Shown: positions 16,742 through 25,270 of the stretch, in pieces
Layout of the letters: every line of letters begins with the position of its first letter
How positions within the stretch are numbered: position 1 is the stretch's first letter
Origin: Paenibacillus sp. FSL R5-0341
GTDB taxonomy: Bacteria; Bacillota; Bacilli; Paenibacillales; Paenibacillaceae
NCBI RefSeq assembly: GCF_037975235.1
Contig: NZ_CP150241.1
Coordinates: 4,278,001 to 4,342,000, forward strand
DNA: 64,000 nucleotides
Direction: 5' to 3'
Made by a program: the position numbers and the translations under genes
Notes under the pieces: model-generated
The model's database searches: none
The model's input: only the letters and a program-made list of their open reading frames with translations
Told to the model about the DNA's origin: nothing

Positions 16742-17779
16742 ATGAAAACGTTAAAGCCAAGAGTCTTTATTGGCTGCTCGCTGGAAGCGAAGCCGATTGC
16801 AGCCGCAGTACACGAAAACTTACGTTTTTCAGCCGAAGTTACCCCTTGGTACTCCGGAGTTTTTAATCCAAGCAGCTATACGATGGACGACCTGGAAACA
16901 GAAGTTCGTACGACAGACTTCGCCATTTTTATTTTTCATCCGGATGATATATCTAAAATTCGCGGGAAGTACTACGCGTCGGTCCGGGATAATACAATGC
17001 TTGAAATGGGTCTGTTTATGGGCCGTCTGGGACGAAAGCGTATTTTTTTCATTCTTCCTGAAGATATTACGGACATCAAGGACACGACCAAGGTCGAAGG
17101 ATTGCGTATGCCTACAGATCTGCTGGGATTAAATCCACTCGTGTATGAAATCCGTTCTGACGGAAAGTGGGCACCAGCCGTGTCCGTGGCATGTTCCAAA
17201 ATCGCAGACAGTATTGAGGAACAGGGACGCTGGAGTGATCCAGAATTGGAGAACATCATCGAGAAGCATAAACGTACTGAAGGAGAAGCAAGGTTACAAC
17301 TGCTCAAGTTGCTGCGGTTCTTTAGGGAATTGCTGCGTACCCGCAAAGCAGATGCCAAGATGCTGGAGCGAATGAGCGATGCCCTGCGTACCGCCTTTGT
17401 CTCTCATCCTCCATTCGCCGTACGTGGCACAGCCATATACCGTACAGATGACAGTCGTTATATTGAGCAATTATGTGGTAATGTTGGAGAACCGGGAAGA
17501 AAGTATGACTTGTCCGCTAACGACGACAAACCACCGGATGATCCCAAGCGTATCCTGGTGATTGATTCTTACCGGGAGAACAAGATCAAGATCAATCTCT
17601 ATGATGATTACCTTGAGAAAGAGTATCTGCTATGCTATCCTGTAGCCAAGAGGTATGTAATCACCGTTCACATTATTGGACATATTGAAGCGGATGAGGC
17701 GGTATTTCAGCAGATTGACCTGCAGAATCGTCAACTGTTCAACGCCATCAACGATTTGTTAGGAGGCGAACCGGAATGA
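16742..17779 (+). CDS. CAP12-like TIR-domain protein with unrecognised C-terminal domain
   Basis: The protein has 345 residues from the ATG at 16742 (GAGG 7 bases upstream). Residues 5-160 match the predicted nucleotide-binding TIR-like family (PF10137, the Cap12/Pycsar TIR group): RVFIGCSLEAKPIAAAV, AEVTPWYSGVF, the strand DFAIFIFHPDD, and the signature RDNTMLEMGLFMGRLGRKR, whose Glu88 is the candidate NADase glutamate. A helical segment (about 160-222) leads to a C-terminal alpha/beta domain (about 225-345, including RILVIDSYRENKIKINLYDD) that I do not recognise. In CBASS and Pycsar the TIR is joined to STING, SAVED or cyclic-nucleotide sensors; no cyclase gene is present here. An NAD-depleting defence effector with a new sensor is the inference. 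The next gene overlaps by 4 bases (ATGA). Confidence 0.8.
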   Translation: MKTLKPRVFIGCSLEAKPIAAAVHENLRFSAEVTPWYSGVFNPSSYTMDDLETEVRTTDFAIFIFHPDDISKIRGKYYASVRDNTMLEMGLFMGRLGRKRIFFILPEDITDIKDTTKVEGLRMPTDLLGLNPLVYEIRSDGKWAPAVSVACSKIADSIEEQGRWSDPELENIIEKHKRTEGEARLQLLKLLRFFRELLRTRKADAKMLERMSDALRTAFVSHPPFAVRGTAIYRTDDSRYIEQLCGNVGEPGRKYDLSANDDKPPDDPKRILVIDSYRENKIKINLYDDYLEKEYLLCYPVAKRYVITVHIIGHIEADEAVFQQIDLQNRQLFNAINDLLGGEPE

Positions 17780-18009
17780 AACCGGAAACGAAAAAAATAA
17801 GCAAGCGCTGGGGCAGCGAAAAAAAGGTACGCCTCAGTTCTGCGCCCGAATCATCACGACCGGTTCCGGAACCCAAGGAAGAAGATCGTTTCCACAAGCC
17901 GGCCGTACCGCTAACGACCATTGGGCCCTCCCTGAAGGGCAAGGAAAGACCTTATAAGGTCATCCTTGAAAAAGAGGCGTTCTACGAAAAGCCTCAATAT
18001 CTTGCTTAA
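17776..18009 (+). CDS. Small basic protein coupled to the TIR gene
   Basis: The protein has 77 residues, Lys-, Pro- and Glu-rich, probably largely disordered at the N-terminus (MKPETKKISKRWGSEKKVRL), with a more ordered tail (RPYKVILEKEAFYEKPQYLA). AGGAGG lies upstream and its ATG overlaps the TIR stop in an ATGA, so translation is coupled. I do not recognise it. Constant pairing with the TIR gene would suggest an inhibitor or accessory subunit; that is inference. It ends before a strong terminator, giving a two-gene unit. Confidence 0.7.
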   Translation: MKPETKKISKRWGSEKKVRLSSAPESSRPVPEPKEEDRFHKPAVPLTTIGPSLKGKERPYKVILEKEAFYEKPQYLA

Positions 18010-18058
18010 TTTCTGAACACATCATCAAGCCTGCCGCTGAATCGGCAGTATTCCATAG

Positions 18059-18087
18059 GCCCCGCCGCCCAAGGCAGGGGCTTTTTT
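18059..18087 (+). terminator. Terminator of the TIR operon
   Basis: A GC-rich hairpin, GCCCCGCC/GGCAGGGGC, followed by six T (18082-18087). Confidence 0.88.
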
Positions 18088-18478
18088 GTTGCTCATTTTC
18101 GCTAAAATACAACTGCTTCTACTCGTTGACTCGTCGTCATCGTGTTGCGGGAAGTCATCCTGATTCGTTATTGTAATTCATAGCTCTATTTCATTGCTTT
18201 TAATTAATTCTGTAGCAGACTGGATTGTTGCATAAGACTCATTTGCTTTATGGCCTTAGGTTTCCTGCAAAACCCATAAATTATACCTAATTTTGGAGTG
18301 GGCTTGTCCTTAAATCCCTAGCTTCATTCACTATCTGTACCTTTAGGAAAATGCGGTAATGTGTGCTTCCAATATTTCTCGGTTGTATTGTGTATCTCCA
18401 TTACATATATTGATTATAATATAGGAACACATGTTCTGTAAATATAAAATTCCAATTAAAGGTTAAGGAAGTGAACAT
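18088..18478. other. Intergenic region with LexA-controlled promoter
   Basis: About 390 bases without a gene. The first 300 bases show nothing definite. The last 65 carry a TATAAT (18414-18419), an overlapping LexA-type palindrome and an AAGGAAG ribosome site for the following gene. Confidence 0.6.
18423..18436 (+). promoter_or_regulatory. LexA (DinR) box before the 127-residue protein gene
   Basis: The core GAAC-ACAT-GTTC matches the Bacillus SOS consensus GAAC-RNRY-GTTY; the flanks are G and T. It begins 4 bases after a TATAAT, where LexA would block initiation. Confidence 0.65.
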
Positions 18479-18862
18479 ATGACATCCTCAACTTCCGCCC
18501 CATCCCCTGCGGATGAAGACCATCGTCTGATTAAAGGTCTGGTTGTGCGCACGCTTTTGCTCGATGTACTTGAACGAGATATTCGCACACTGGATACGCT
18601 GCTACTGAAGATGCCTGAAGTCTACATTCTGTCGCTGACCCGCATTCAGAACAATGTGCTCAAGGAGATGCTGGGTCTTCGCAAACAGATGAGAACTCGC
18701 GGTGTCAAAGTACTGGAAGAGAAACGGGAAGCCGAGGGTATCGAAACACTGTATATGTGCAGGGGTTATTGGCAACGGTTCTATATGCTGTGGACATTTG
18801 CACGCAATGAGGTCAAAAAAGAGCTGAGTCGCCATCTGCAGATGGATCTGACGCAAACGTGA
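18479..18862 (+). CDS. Hypothetical protein, probably SOS-regulated
   Basis: The protein has 127 residues, with AAGGAAG 7 bases before the ATG. It is predicted all-helical and charged, with a leucine-rich start (LVVRTLLLDVLERDIRTLDTL) and a basic middle (LRKQMRTRGVKVLEEKREAE). It has one Cys and an aromatic segment (YMCRGYWQRFYMLWTFARNE). There is no signal peptide or membrane span, and I do not recognise the family. The LexA box at its promoter suggests induction by DNA damage; a role in repair or cell-cycle delay is possible but not visible. Confidence 0.72.
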   Translation: MTSSTSAPSPADEDHRLIKGLVVRTLLLDVLERDIRTLDTLLLKMPEVYILSLTRIQNNVLKEMLGLRKQMRTRGVKVLEEKREAEGIETLYMCRGYWQRFYMLWTFARNEVKKELSRHLQMDLTQT

Positions 18863-19048
18863 TGAACATGATTTAGCTTGCGTCTTGATCCTGCCGCGAA
18901 AAACCGTTCATACTTTCTCCATACAAAAGGGTTGAACGGGTTGACCATGGCATGCTGTGTTCATTAAGATGGAGAAGACATACCCAACCATTCCAATCCG
19001 GGAAAAGGATATGTTCTCAATGTCTTATCAATCAAGGAGCTGTACTTT

Positions 19049-20017
19049 ATGGAACCCCATTCGAATTCTTTATCGATGTCACAAAATAATACAAAGCAAC
19101 ATCCTCTTGTAGCAGCAGATGTAACCGAACTGATCGGCCAGACACCTGCAGTTAAACTGAACCGACTCACAGGCAGCGACTCCGCTGACGTATACGTGAA
19201 ACTGGAATACTTCAACCCGAGTGGCAGCGTCAAAGACCGTGCCGCCTATAACCTGATCGTTCAGGCTGAACGTGCGGGACACTTGCTCCCTGGTGCTACC
19301 ATTATCGAACCAACCAGCGGCAATACGGGCATAGGTCTTGCGATGAATGCCGCCGCCAAAGGATATAAAGCCATTCTGATTATGCCGGACAACATGTCTA
19401 AGGAACGCATCAACATTCTGAAAGCCTATGGCGCAGATGTGGTGCTCACGCCTGCTGCGGAGCGGATGCCTGGTGCGATTCGCAAAGCGAAAGAACTTCA
19501 TGCAGACATTCCGGGCAGCTTCATTCCCCAGCAATTCGAGAATCAGGCGAACCCGGACATTCACCGGATTACGACAGCTCCCGAGATTATGCAGCAGATG
19601 GAAGGCAGGCTGGACGCCTTCATCGCTACGGCGGGAACTGGCGGAACCATTACCGGGACGGGAGAAGAACTGCGCAAGCAGTTACCCGATATCCGTATCT
19701 ATGCGGTGGAGCCCAAAGGGTCTCCGGTGTTGTCCGGTGGCGAGCCTGGACCACACAAGCTCGTCGGTACAAGTCCGGGGTTCATTCCGGACATCCTGAA
19801 TACCGACGTGTGGGATGCCATCATCCAGGTGTCCGATGAGGACGCACTGGATACGATGCGGCAGCTTGCTGCCCGGGAAGGGCTGTTGCTCGGCCCTTCC
19901 TCTGGCGCTTCGGTGTGGGCCTCTCTTCGCATCGCGAAGGAACTGGGACCGGGACACCGGGTGCTCTGCATTGCGCCGGATACCGGGGAACGGTATCTGA
20001 GCATGGGTATTTTTTAA
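19049..20017 (+). CDS. cysK: Cysteine synthase (O-acetylserine sulfhydrylase) family
   Basis: The protein has 322 residues of the fold-type II PLP family that makes L-cysteine from O-acetylserine and sulfide. The Schiff-base lysine is Lys62 in NPSGSVKDR, the phosphate and substrate loop is TSGNTG (89-94), and the glycine-rich PLP-phosphate loop is ATAGTGGTITGTG. It ends CIAPDTGERYLSMGIF, as CysK-type enzymes do. AAGGAG lies 9 bases before the ATG. It stands alone rather than in a sulfate-assimilation operon and resembles the B. subtilis paralogue YtkP in its layout, so it may be a secondary isozyme. An inverted repeat CCGTTCA/TGAACGG (18904-18939) lies in the leader. Confidence 0.9.
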   Translation: MEPHSNSLSMSQNNTKQHPLVAADVTELIGQTPAVKLNRLTGSDSADVYVKLEYFNPSGSVKDRAAYNLIVQAERAGHLLPGATIIEPTSGNTGIGLAMNAAAKGYKAILIMPDNMSKERINILKAYGADVVLTPAAERMPGAIRKAKELHADIPGSFIPQQFENQANPDIHRITTAPEIMQQMEGRLDAFIATAGTGGTITGTGEELRKQLPDIRIYAVEPKGSPVLSGGEPGPHKLVGTSPGFIPDILNTDVWDAIIQVSDEDALDTMRQLAAREGLLLGPSSGASVWASLRIAKELGPGHRVLCIAPDTGERYLSMGIF

Positions 20018-20188
20018 CACAGCTAGAATCTATACACATCAAAAAGGGGCTTCCATGTCCCATAAGTCATACGGATGACAGATGCCCTTCTTTAATAGCG
20101 CTCATTTCATTTAGTGTTCATTTAGCGTTCATTGGTTCTAATGAACCTGGCATACGCTATTATCACCTATTTGCGCAGGTCTGACGTG

Positions 20189-20280
20189 TAACGAATCACA
20201 GCGACGTTATTTCTCCAAATTCGGTCGATTTACAGGCTTAAAAGCTATTTTCGACGGGATAGCGTTACTGAGATTCGTTA
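20189..20280. repeat. Imperfect palindrome with TAACGAATC ends
   Basis: The left arm begins TAACGAATCACAGCGACG and the right arm ends GTTACTGAGATTCGTTA. The two 22-base arms match at about 18 positions when one is reversed. It is unrelated to the five-copy element. No second full copy is in the window. Confidence 0.65.
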
Positions 20281-20420
20281 GAATTCACATCGCTTAATTA
20301 TCACTTTAATAAGGTGCGCTAGGTTCGTTAGAATGTTGAAACGATTGGTAACGAGAAGCGAGGGAAAATCCCTCGAAAAAAAGGGAAAAGAAGTACATTC
20401 AAGGAACCATTAAAATAAAA

Positions 20421-20465
20421 AAAAGCCCTTGCTCACTTACGGATGGTGAATCCGCAGAGAACAAG
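20421..20465 (-). terminator. Terminator of the DinG-type helicase gene
   Basis: On the leftward strand CTTGTTCTC pairs with GAGCAAG around an inner CGGAT/ATCCG hairpin, followed by eight T. Confidence 0.75.
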
Positions 20466-20524
20466 AACTTATTTTGGCAAGAAACCTTATCTACAACAAA
20501 GCAAGAACATGTAACGTAAGCTGG

Positions 20525-22507
20525 TTAGTGTGTCAGGGTTGTCCATTCCACACCTTCAGGAAGCAGGGCCGCAATGCGGTCTTTGGCTTCCTTTTTGGTA
20601 TACAGCGATTCATCGAGAATGACCGCGGAACCGGAATCCGTGCTTGTCCGAATCAGACGTCCGAGACCTTGCTTCACACGCAAGAGCATATACGGAAGAT
20701 CAATCTCTTCGTATGGTGCTGCCGACGCACTGCGTTTTGCATTGAAGACAGGGTCCTGTGGTGGATATGGAAGCGACCAGATCATAACATTGGATAATGA
20801 TGGACCTGGAACGTCCAGTCCTTCCCACAGATTAACGGAGCATAGCACACTCTCCTCATCCTGCTGGAACGCCGCGATCAGATCACTGATCTCCCGGTCA
20901 CCCTCATACATAAAGCGCAATCCTTCTGCTTCAGGTACATGAACGATGTCCTGCTTGAACGCACGCAATTCCTCCATTGTACGGAATAGAATCAGTGCAC
21001 GTCCTCCACTCTCCTGGAGCATGGACACGGCGTCTTGCAAGCGATTTTCGTTCTCCGGGTGACCTGGAACAGCTTCATCTGTAATTTTCATCTGCATTTT
21101 GTCCGCATAATCATATGGGGAAGCAACCGAGAACGATACAAAGTCTTCAATTCCCAGGCTGTCCGCCACATAACGGAATGAACTATCCACAGATAATGTT
21201 GCCGAAGAGAACACGATTGGAATACCTGTATTGAACACACGTTCGTTCAGAATTTCCTTCACCGTACGCGGCATAATCGATAATGTCGTCTCGTCTTCGC
21301 TTTCTTCCGCCCAACAGATGTACCCATCTTCCTTACGGAACAAAGCAAGTGCGGTCTGAATCATGTCCAGATGTTCTTCCACGACACGCATCTGATAACC
21401 ATCCAGCGAGAACAATCCGCTCTCAAATACCAGTTCCTCACCGATCGCATCCAGCACACTCGTCAGACGTTCAATCTCACGCAGCAGCGGCGGCTCTACC
21501 CGAACTTCCTTCCGTTCCGATCCCGGAATCGCCACCGTATACGTATCCAGCAATGCAAACAGTCGCTCACTGCTCTCAATCGCTTCATCCACACGCTCCG
21601 CGAGGGATTCACGAATCTCGCCTTCCAATAGACGGGTTACGAGTTCCTCGAAGATGCGGTGTTTCAGTTTGTAGCTTAATGCGTTCAGGGCTGCTTCTTC
21701 CAGCAAATGTCCTTCATCAAATACAACCGAGCTGTGATCAGGCAGCAGTGGTAATTGTCCCTCACGTTTGCGCGCATCATAGGTCCACACATGCTCCATG
21801 TAGTAATCATGGGAACAGATGATGATGTCTTTGGAACGACGGTAATGGTCACGCGACAGCGTCAGGCCGCAGCGTTGTCTTTTTGGACAAACAAAACAAT
21901 CCTGGAACGGGTCCCAGTTGATTTTGTTCCACTGGCGATCGTTCAGATGCGGATATTGTTTGCGGTCACCATACGGATGGAAAGCCTGAAGTGTACCCGG
22001 CGTGTTCACAAAATCGGGAAGGCTCTCATGCACTTCTTCAATAACAGGCGCATCCTCATCCGCAAATCGCACCGCACTTAATTTGTTCAGACAGACGTAT
22101 TGGTCCGGTGACTTGCCCAGACGTGCGTCCACTTCCAAGTCCAAATGTGCAGCCAGCTTCGCAATATCTCCGCCGGGCTTCACGAGCTGTTCAATCAAGG
22201 ACTCATCGGCACAAGCAATCACTGCCGGTTTGCCCGTATAACGTGCATAACAGACCGCGTAGAGCAGATAGACTAACGTCTTGCCTGTTCCTACACCGGC
22301 CTCCGCCATAATGGTCTTTTTATCTCCATAGGCCCGTTCGAGCTGGTACGCCATAAAAATCTGTTCATCCCGTACCTCGAAGCCGGACTCTGGCAAAATA
22401 TCGTAAAAAACATCGGCAACCCATTCTCCCAGACGGGATACAAAAGGTTCAGCCGGATCATATGCAAAAGGATAACGTTGTGTAGACAATCCTAGGTCAG
22501 CCTCCAT
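20525..22507 (-). CDS. DinG/XPD-family ATP-dependent DNA helicase with Fe-S cysteines
   Basis: The protein has 660 residues of helicase superfamily 2. Walker A is AEAGVGTGKT (68-77), the Walker B variant is DEGH (264-267), and the C-terminal motif VI is GLGRLIRT. Four cysteines (139, 204, 207, 213) lie between motifs Ia and II, the place of the [4Fe-4S] cluster in XPD and DinG, so it should be an Fe-S 5'-3' helicase. There is no N-terminal exonuclease domain, unlike the long DinG of many Firmicutes; in size and layout it resembles B. subtilis YpvA. It probably resolves R-loops or damaged-DNA structures. No SOS box was seen in front of it. Confidence 0.88.
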   Translation of the reverse strand: MEADLGLSTQRYPFAYDPAEPFVSRLGEWVADVFYDILPESGFEVRDEQIFMAYQLERAYGDKKTIMAEAGVGTGKTLVYLLYAVCYARYTGKPAVIACADESLIEQLVKPGGDIAKLAAHLDLEVDARLGKSPDQYVCLNKLSAVRFADEDAPVIEEVHESLPDFVNTPGTLQAFHPYGDRKQYPHLNDRQWNKINWDPFQDCFVCPKRQRCGLTLSRDHYRRSKDIIICSHDYYMEHVWTYDARKREGQLPLLPDHSSVVFDEGHLLEEAALNALSYKLKHRIFEELVTRLLEGEIRESLAERVDEAIESSERLFALLDTYTVAIPGSERKEVRVEPPLLREIERLTSVLDAIGEELVFESGLFSLDGYQMRVVEEHLDMIQTALALFRKEDGYICWAEESEDETTLSIMPRTVKEILNERVFNTGIPIVFSSATLSVDSSFRYVADSLGIEDFVSFSVASPYDYADKMQMKITDEAVPGHPENENRLQDAVSMLQESGGRALILFRTMEELRAFKQDIVHVPEAEGLRFMYEGDREISDLIAAFQQDEESVLCSVNLWEGLDVPGPSLSNVMIWSLPYPPQDPVFNAKRSASAAPYEEIDLPYMLLRVKQGLGRLIRTSTDSGSAVILDESLYTKKEAKDRIAALLPEGVEWTTLTH

Positions 22508-22675
22508 TCTTAGACGCGGTCCTCTTTCATTTTCCGTTCAAAAAAGGCCGCAGGGCAAAAGTTAATTATCTCACGTCATGAGGTAGGTGACAAGCTTTTT
22601 TTACTGCGCTATATCCCTAGAACCTGCATGAAGGCAAAAATATATCAAATCTATCATTAGGTAAGAAGGCGAACC

Positions 22676-22828
22676 ATGTATCACCATTCTGCACAACCTG
22701 AGCATTCCCCAGACGCGGCACCGCAGAAGCGTAAGAACGGAACGGATTGGCAAGACTCACCCCATCACAGACAAGCAATGAACGAGGTATCTAAAAAGTG
22801 GTGGAGTACGATTTACTACGTTTCCTAA
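22676..22828 (+). CDS. Possible small protein of 50 residues
   Basis: A short frame starting at an ATG with AAGAAGG 6 bases upstream. The product begins MYHHSAQPEHSPDAAPQKRK and ends WWSTIYYVS. It is His/Pro/Lys-rich with an aromatic tail and resembles nothing I know. The good ribosome site in an otherwise empty region is the only support. Confidence 0.4.
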   Translation: MYHHSAQPEHSPDAAPQKRKNGTDWQDSPHHRQAMNEVSKKWWSTIYYVS

Positions 22829-23222
22829 ACAGCCTTGGCTAGGAAGTGGCTTGATGCATCTGCTACCGTAGCTTTTCATGTATACATGGACACTTTGCTC
22901 CATTTATATATCAGCGTCTCCCTTTCCATTGGATTATTGCGAAGTTTATTTCGGTGGATCAAGGGTATGTCTCATGCCTTTTTGTTGGAAAAGAAGGCCT
23001 CTCTACGTTCAATTCGGAGGATTGGTCGTTAAATAAGGGCTATCAACTGATGACAAGATTATGCGCCACCTGTGGATCAGACTGCGTTTGAAGGTGCAAT
23101 GCCTGATGTACCGGCCCTGAAGCTCATGTGATTAAATGATTATTGATGAGAACGCTTACAACATTTACCATGAACCTGTGCCACACGAATTCTATATCCC
23201 ATTTGACCAAGGAGGTCTTGTA
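22829..23222. other. Intergenic region before the pectate lyase gene
   Basis: Nearly 400 bases. An open stretch from 22835 lacks a ribosome site and looks non-coding. I see no clear promoter; the last 20 bases hold the AAGGAGG site of the pectate lyase gene. Confidence 0.45.
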
Positions 23223-24584
23223 ATGAAATTATTCCCATCCACATCTACTCATGCATCTGTACGATCCGAACGTTCACTGAAATCGAAAATGGCCCAGATC
23301 TGTCTGAGCGCCGCGTTCCCTCTATTATTGATTGGTGGTGGGTCGGTTGGAGCTGAGGAACTGATTGAGAGCAGCCTGCAAAATCCCTCTGAATCAGTGG
23401 CGACTTCGAATATCACACTTGCTGCCGGTGATCTGTATGTATCTCCTGGCGGCTCTGCCAGCAATCCTGGAACCATCAACAGTCCAACGTCACTGGCTAA
23501 CGCCTTGACCCAGATCGCACCGGGTAAAACAATCTATCTACGCGGCGGAACCTACAGTTTCTCCCAGACCATTACCATTGAACGAGGCAACAGCGGCACA
23601 TCCGGACAACGTAAAAACCTGGTGGCCTATGGATCGGAAAAACCGGTCTTTGATTTCTCAGCACAATCCTTCGCTTCTACCAATCGTGGACTGCAAATGT
23701 TTGGAGACTACTGGCTCATCAAAGGACTTGAGGTGAAGGGTGCAGGCGATAACGGCATCTTCATCGGGGGCAGCTACAACCGCCTGGAGCAGATCGAAGC
23801 TCATCACAACCGGGATACGGGTATTCAAATGGGACGTTATGCTTCTACAGCCGCCAAGAGTGAATGGCCTGCATATAATGAAGTGATTCGTTCCTACTCT
23901 CACAACAACTATGACCCGGATGACGGCGAGGATGCCGACGGTTTTGCAGCCAAACTGACCGTAGGCCCGGGCAATGTCTTCGACGGTTGTATTGCGGCCT
24001 ATAACGTGGACGATGGCTGGGATCTCTATAGCAAAACGGATACAGGCGCCATCGGCGCGGTTACTATCCGCAACAGCATCGCCTATGCGAATGGTGCAAC
24101 ATCAGACGGCACCTCTACCTCCAACAGTGATGGTAACGGCTTCAAGCTCGGCGGCGAGAAAATCGCCGTGAATCACATCGTTGAGAACAGCATTGCTTTT
24201 AATAATAAAAAGCACGGCTTCACCTACAACAGCAATCCCGGTTCAATACAGATGAAAAATAACACCTCTTGGAACAATGGGCAAAGCAACTTTGCCTTTG
24301 ATCTAGGTACCCACAACTTCACCAATAACCTGTCCTTCCAAGGCGGAGCCAGTGATAAAACGAGCGGAACCGACGTCAGCAGCACCAACGTCTGGTGGAA
24401 GAACAAAAAAAGCGAGAACGCCAAAGGCCTGCTCGCCAGTGCAGCCGACTTTGTCTCCCTAGTGCCTTCGGTAACGCGTAGCGCGGATGGCACGCCTGTG
24501 CTAGGTAATTTCCTGAAGCTTGCGGGTGGCAGTGATCTGGTTGGGTCAGGTACGCCATCGGGTACGAATATTGGGGCGCGGTAG
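23223..24584 (+). CDS. Secreted pectate lyase, polysaccharide lyase family 9
   Basis: The protein has 453 residues from the ATG at 23223 (AAGGAGG 7 bases upstream). A signal peptide (about 22-44, with ICLSAAFPLLLIGGGSVGA) directs export. The rest is a right-handed parallel beta-helix opening LYVSPGGSASNPGTI, with many NxI and NN turns. The PL9 active-site pattern is visible: Asp239 (EDADGF), Asp263, Asp264 and Asp267 (VDDGWD) at the spacing of the calcium ligands of Erwinia Pel9A, followed by Lys308 (NGFKLGG) in the place of its catalytic lysine. It should cleave polygalacturonate by beta-elimination outside the cell. It has no binding module and no adjacent pectin genes. Confidence 0.88.
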   Translation: MKLFPSTSTHASVRSERSLKSKMAQICLSAAFPLLLIGGGSVGAEELIESSLQNPSESVATSNITLAAGDLYVSPGGSASNPGTINSPTSLANALTQIAPGKTIYLRGGTYSFSQTITIERGNSGTSGQRKNLVAYGSEKPVFDFSAQSFASTNRGLQMFGDYWLIKGLEVKGAGDNGIFIGGSYNRLEQIEAHHNRDTGIQMGRYASTAAKSEWPAYNEVIRSYSHNNYDPDDGEDADGFAAKLTVGPGNVFDGCIAAYNVDDGWDLYSKTDTGAIGAVTIRNSIAYANGATSDGTSTSNSDGNGFKLGGEKIAVNHIVENSIAFNNKKHGFTYNSNPGSIQMKNNTSWNNGQSNFAFDLGTHNFTNNLSFQGGASDKTSGTDVSSTNVWWKNKKSENAKGLLASAADFVSLVPSVTRSADGTPVLGNFLKLAGGSDLVGSGTPSGTNIGAR

Positions 24585-24755
24585 GTGATGTGTAGTTTGG
24601 AGTTTGAGTAAGACATGTGTGTTAAGTGCACATATGGAGTGAAAGAACCGAATTAAACATGAATTCCCCTTCCCATGCCAGCCGGATTGCTGGAGTTGGA
24701 GAAGAGGTTTTTAAGTTGATGTGCATATCCAGCTGACTTATGGATTGATGGATAC

Positions 24756-25037
24756 TCAGGATTTGCCTAAAACCTCAATGATGAGTTTACCGCCTGTACG
24801 AAAACCTTGCTCAAACGCTGCTTCCACATACATAGATGTGGATTGTCCGATCAGGTCTACCAGTTGTTCCAAAGCATCATATTCGCTCTCGTTAAGCTGT
24901 GTTTGGTAGCCTTGCATAAGGTCCGATATCTGGCGATTGATCTCCTGATATTCGGCATGCTCAGGGTGAATCGATTCGTCCAACCGCAGGTTCCCGTGAA
25001 ACAAATCCTCGATCAGGTTTGACATGTTATCCTTCAT
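24756..25037 (-). CDS. DUF6809-like small protein
   Basis: The protein has 93 residues, with GAGGTG 8 bases before the ATG. The pattern LIEDLFHGNLRLDE, a central helix with ESEYDALEQLVDL, and a C-terminal AFEQGFRTGGKLIIEVL fits a family of small helical proteins common in Paenibacillus and Clostridia (DUF6809); the family call is from memory of the pattern. Function unknown. It is monocistronic. Confidence 0.7.
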   Translation of the reverse strand: MKDNMSNLIEDLFHGNLRLDESIHPEHAEYQEINRQISDLMQGYQTQLNESEYDALEQLVDLIGQSTSMYVEAAFEQGFRTGGKLIIEVLGKS

Positions 25038-25084
25038 GGTAAGGTCACCTCAGGAAGATTGTACATCAAGGGATGAGATGAAAT

Positions 25085-25106
25085 GCGGATTTAGCGGGAA
25101 ATCCGC
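25085..25106. terminator. Hairpin between yaaA and the DUF6809-like gene
   Basis: An 8-bp perfect stem GCGGATTT/AAATCCGC. A T6 run follows 8 bases later on the rightward strand; the leftward strand has no T run, so its use as a yaaA terminator is doubtful. Confidence 0.4.
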
Positions 25107-25270
25107 TAGTATTGTTTTTTCGTGTTTAGTGAGATTGAGTCGAAGTTAATATTAAATCATACTCAAACAAAAACGTTAACCTATCTTTTCCCTGAGGCTA
25201 TTTCCAGTAAAAGTCCGACTTAGCCTACAGAAAAACCATCTTATAACTCTCAATCATGGTCAAAATATCC

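Larger units (their letters stand above)
20018..20524. other. Intergenic region with palindromic repeat and terminator
   Basis: No gene is supported in these 507 bases. They hold an imperfect inverted repeat of a second type (20189-20280), another copy of its arm motif TTCGTTAGAAT at 20324-20334, a GAGGGA/TCCCTC hairpin near 20370-20384, and the terminator of the leftward helicase gene. Confidence 0.6.

Noticed and set aside
16742..18862. Full CBASS or Pycsar operon around the TIR gene
   Set aside because: No nucleotide cyclase, E1/E2/JAB or SAVED gene lies next to it, and a strong terminator separates it from the following LexA-controlled gene.
20366..20395. GAGGGA/TCCCTC hairpin as the cysK terminator
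   Set aside because: The hairpin is followed by A rather than T on the rightward strand and lies about 350 bases after the stop.
22835..23032. Rightward 65-codon frame starting with TTG
   Set aside because: No ribosome site, poor start codon and no recognisable pattern; probably chance.
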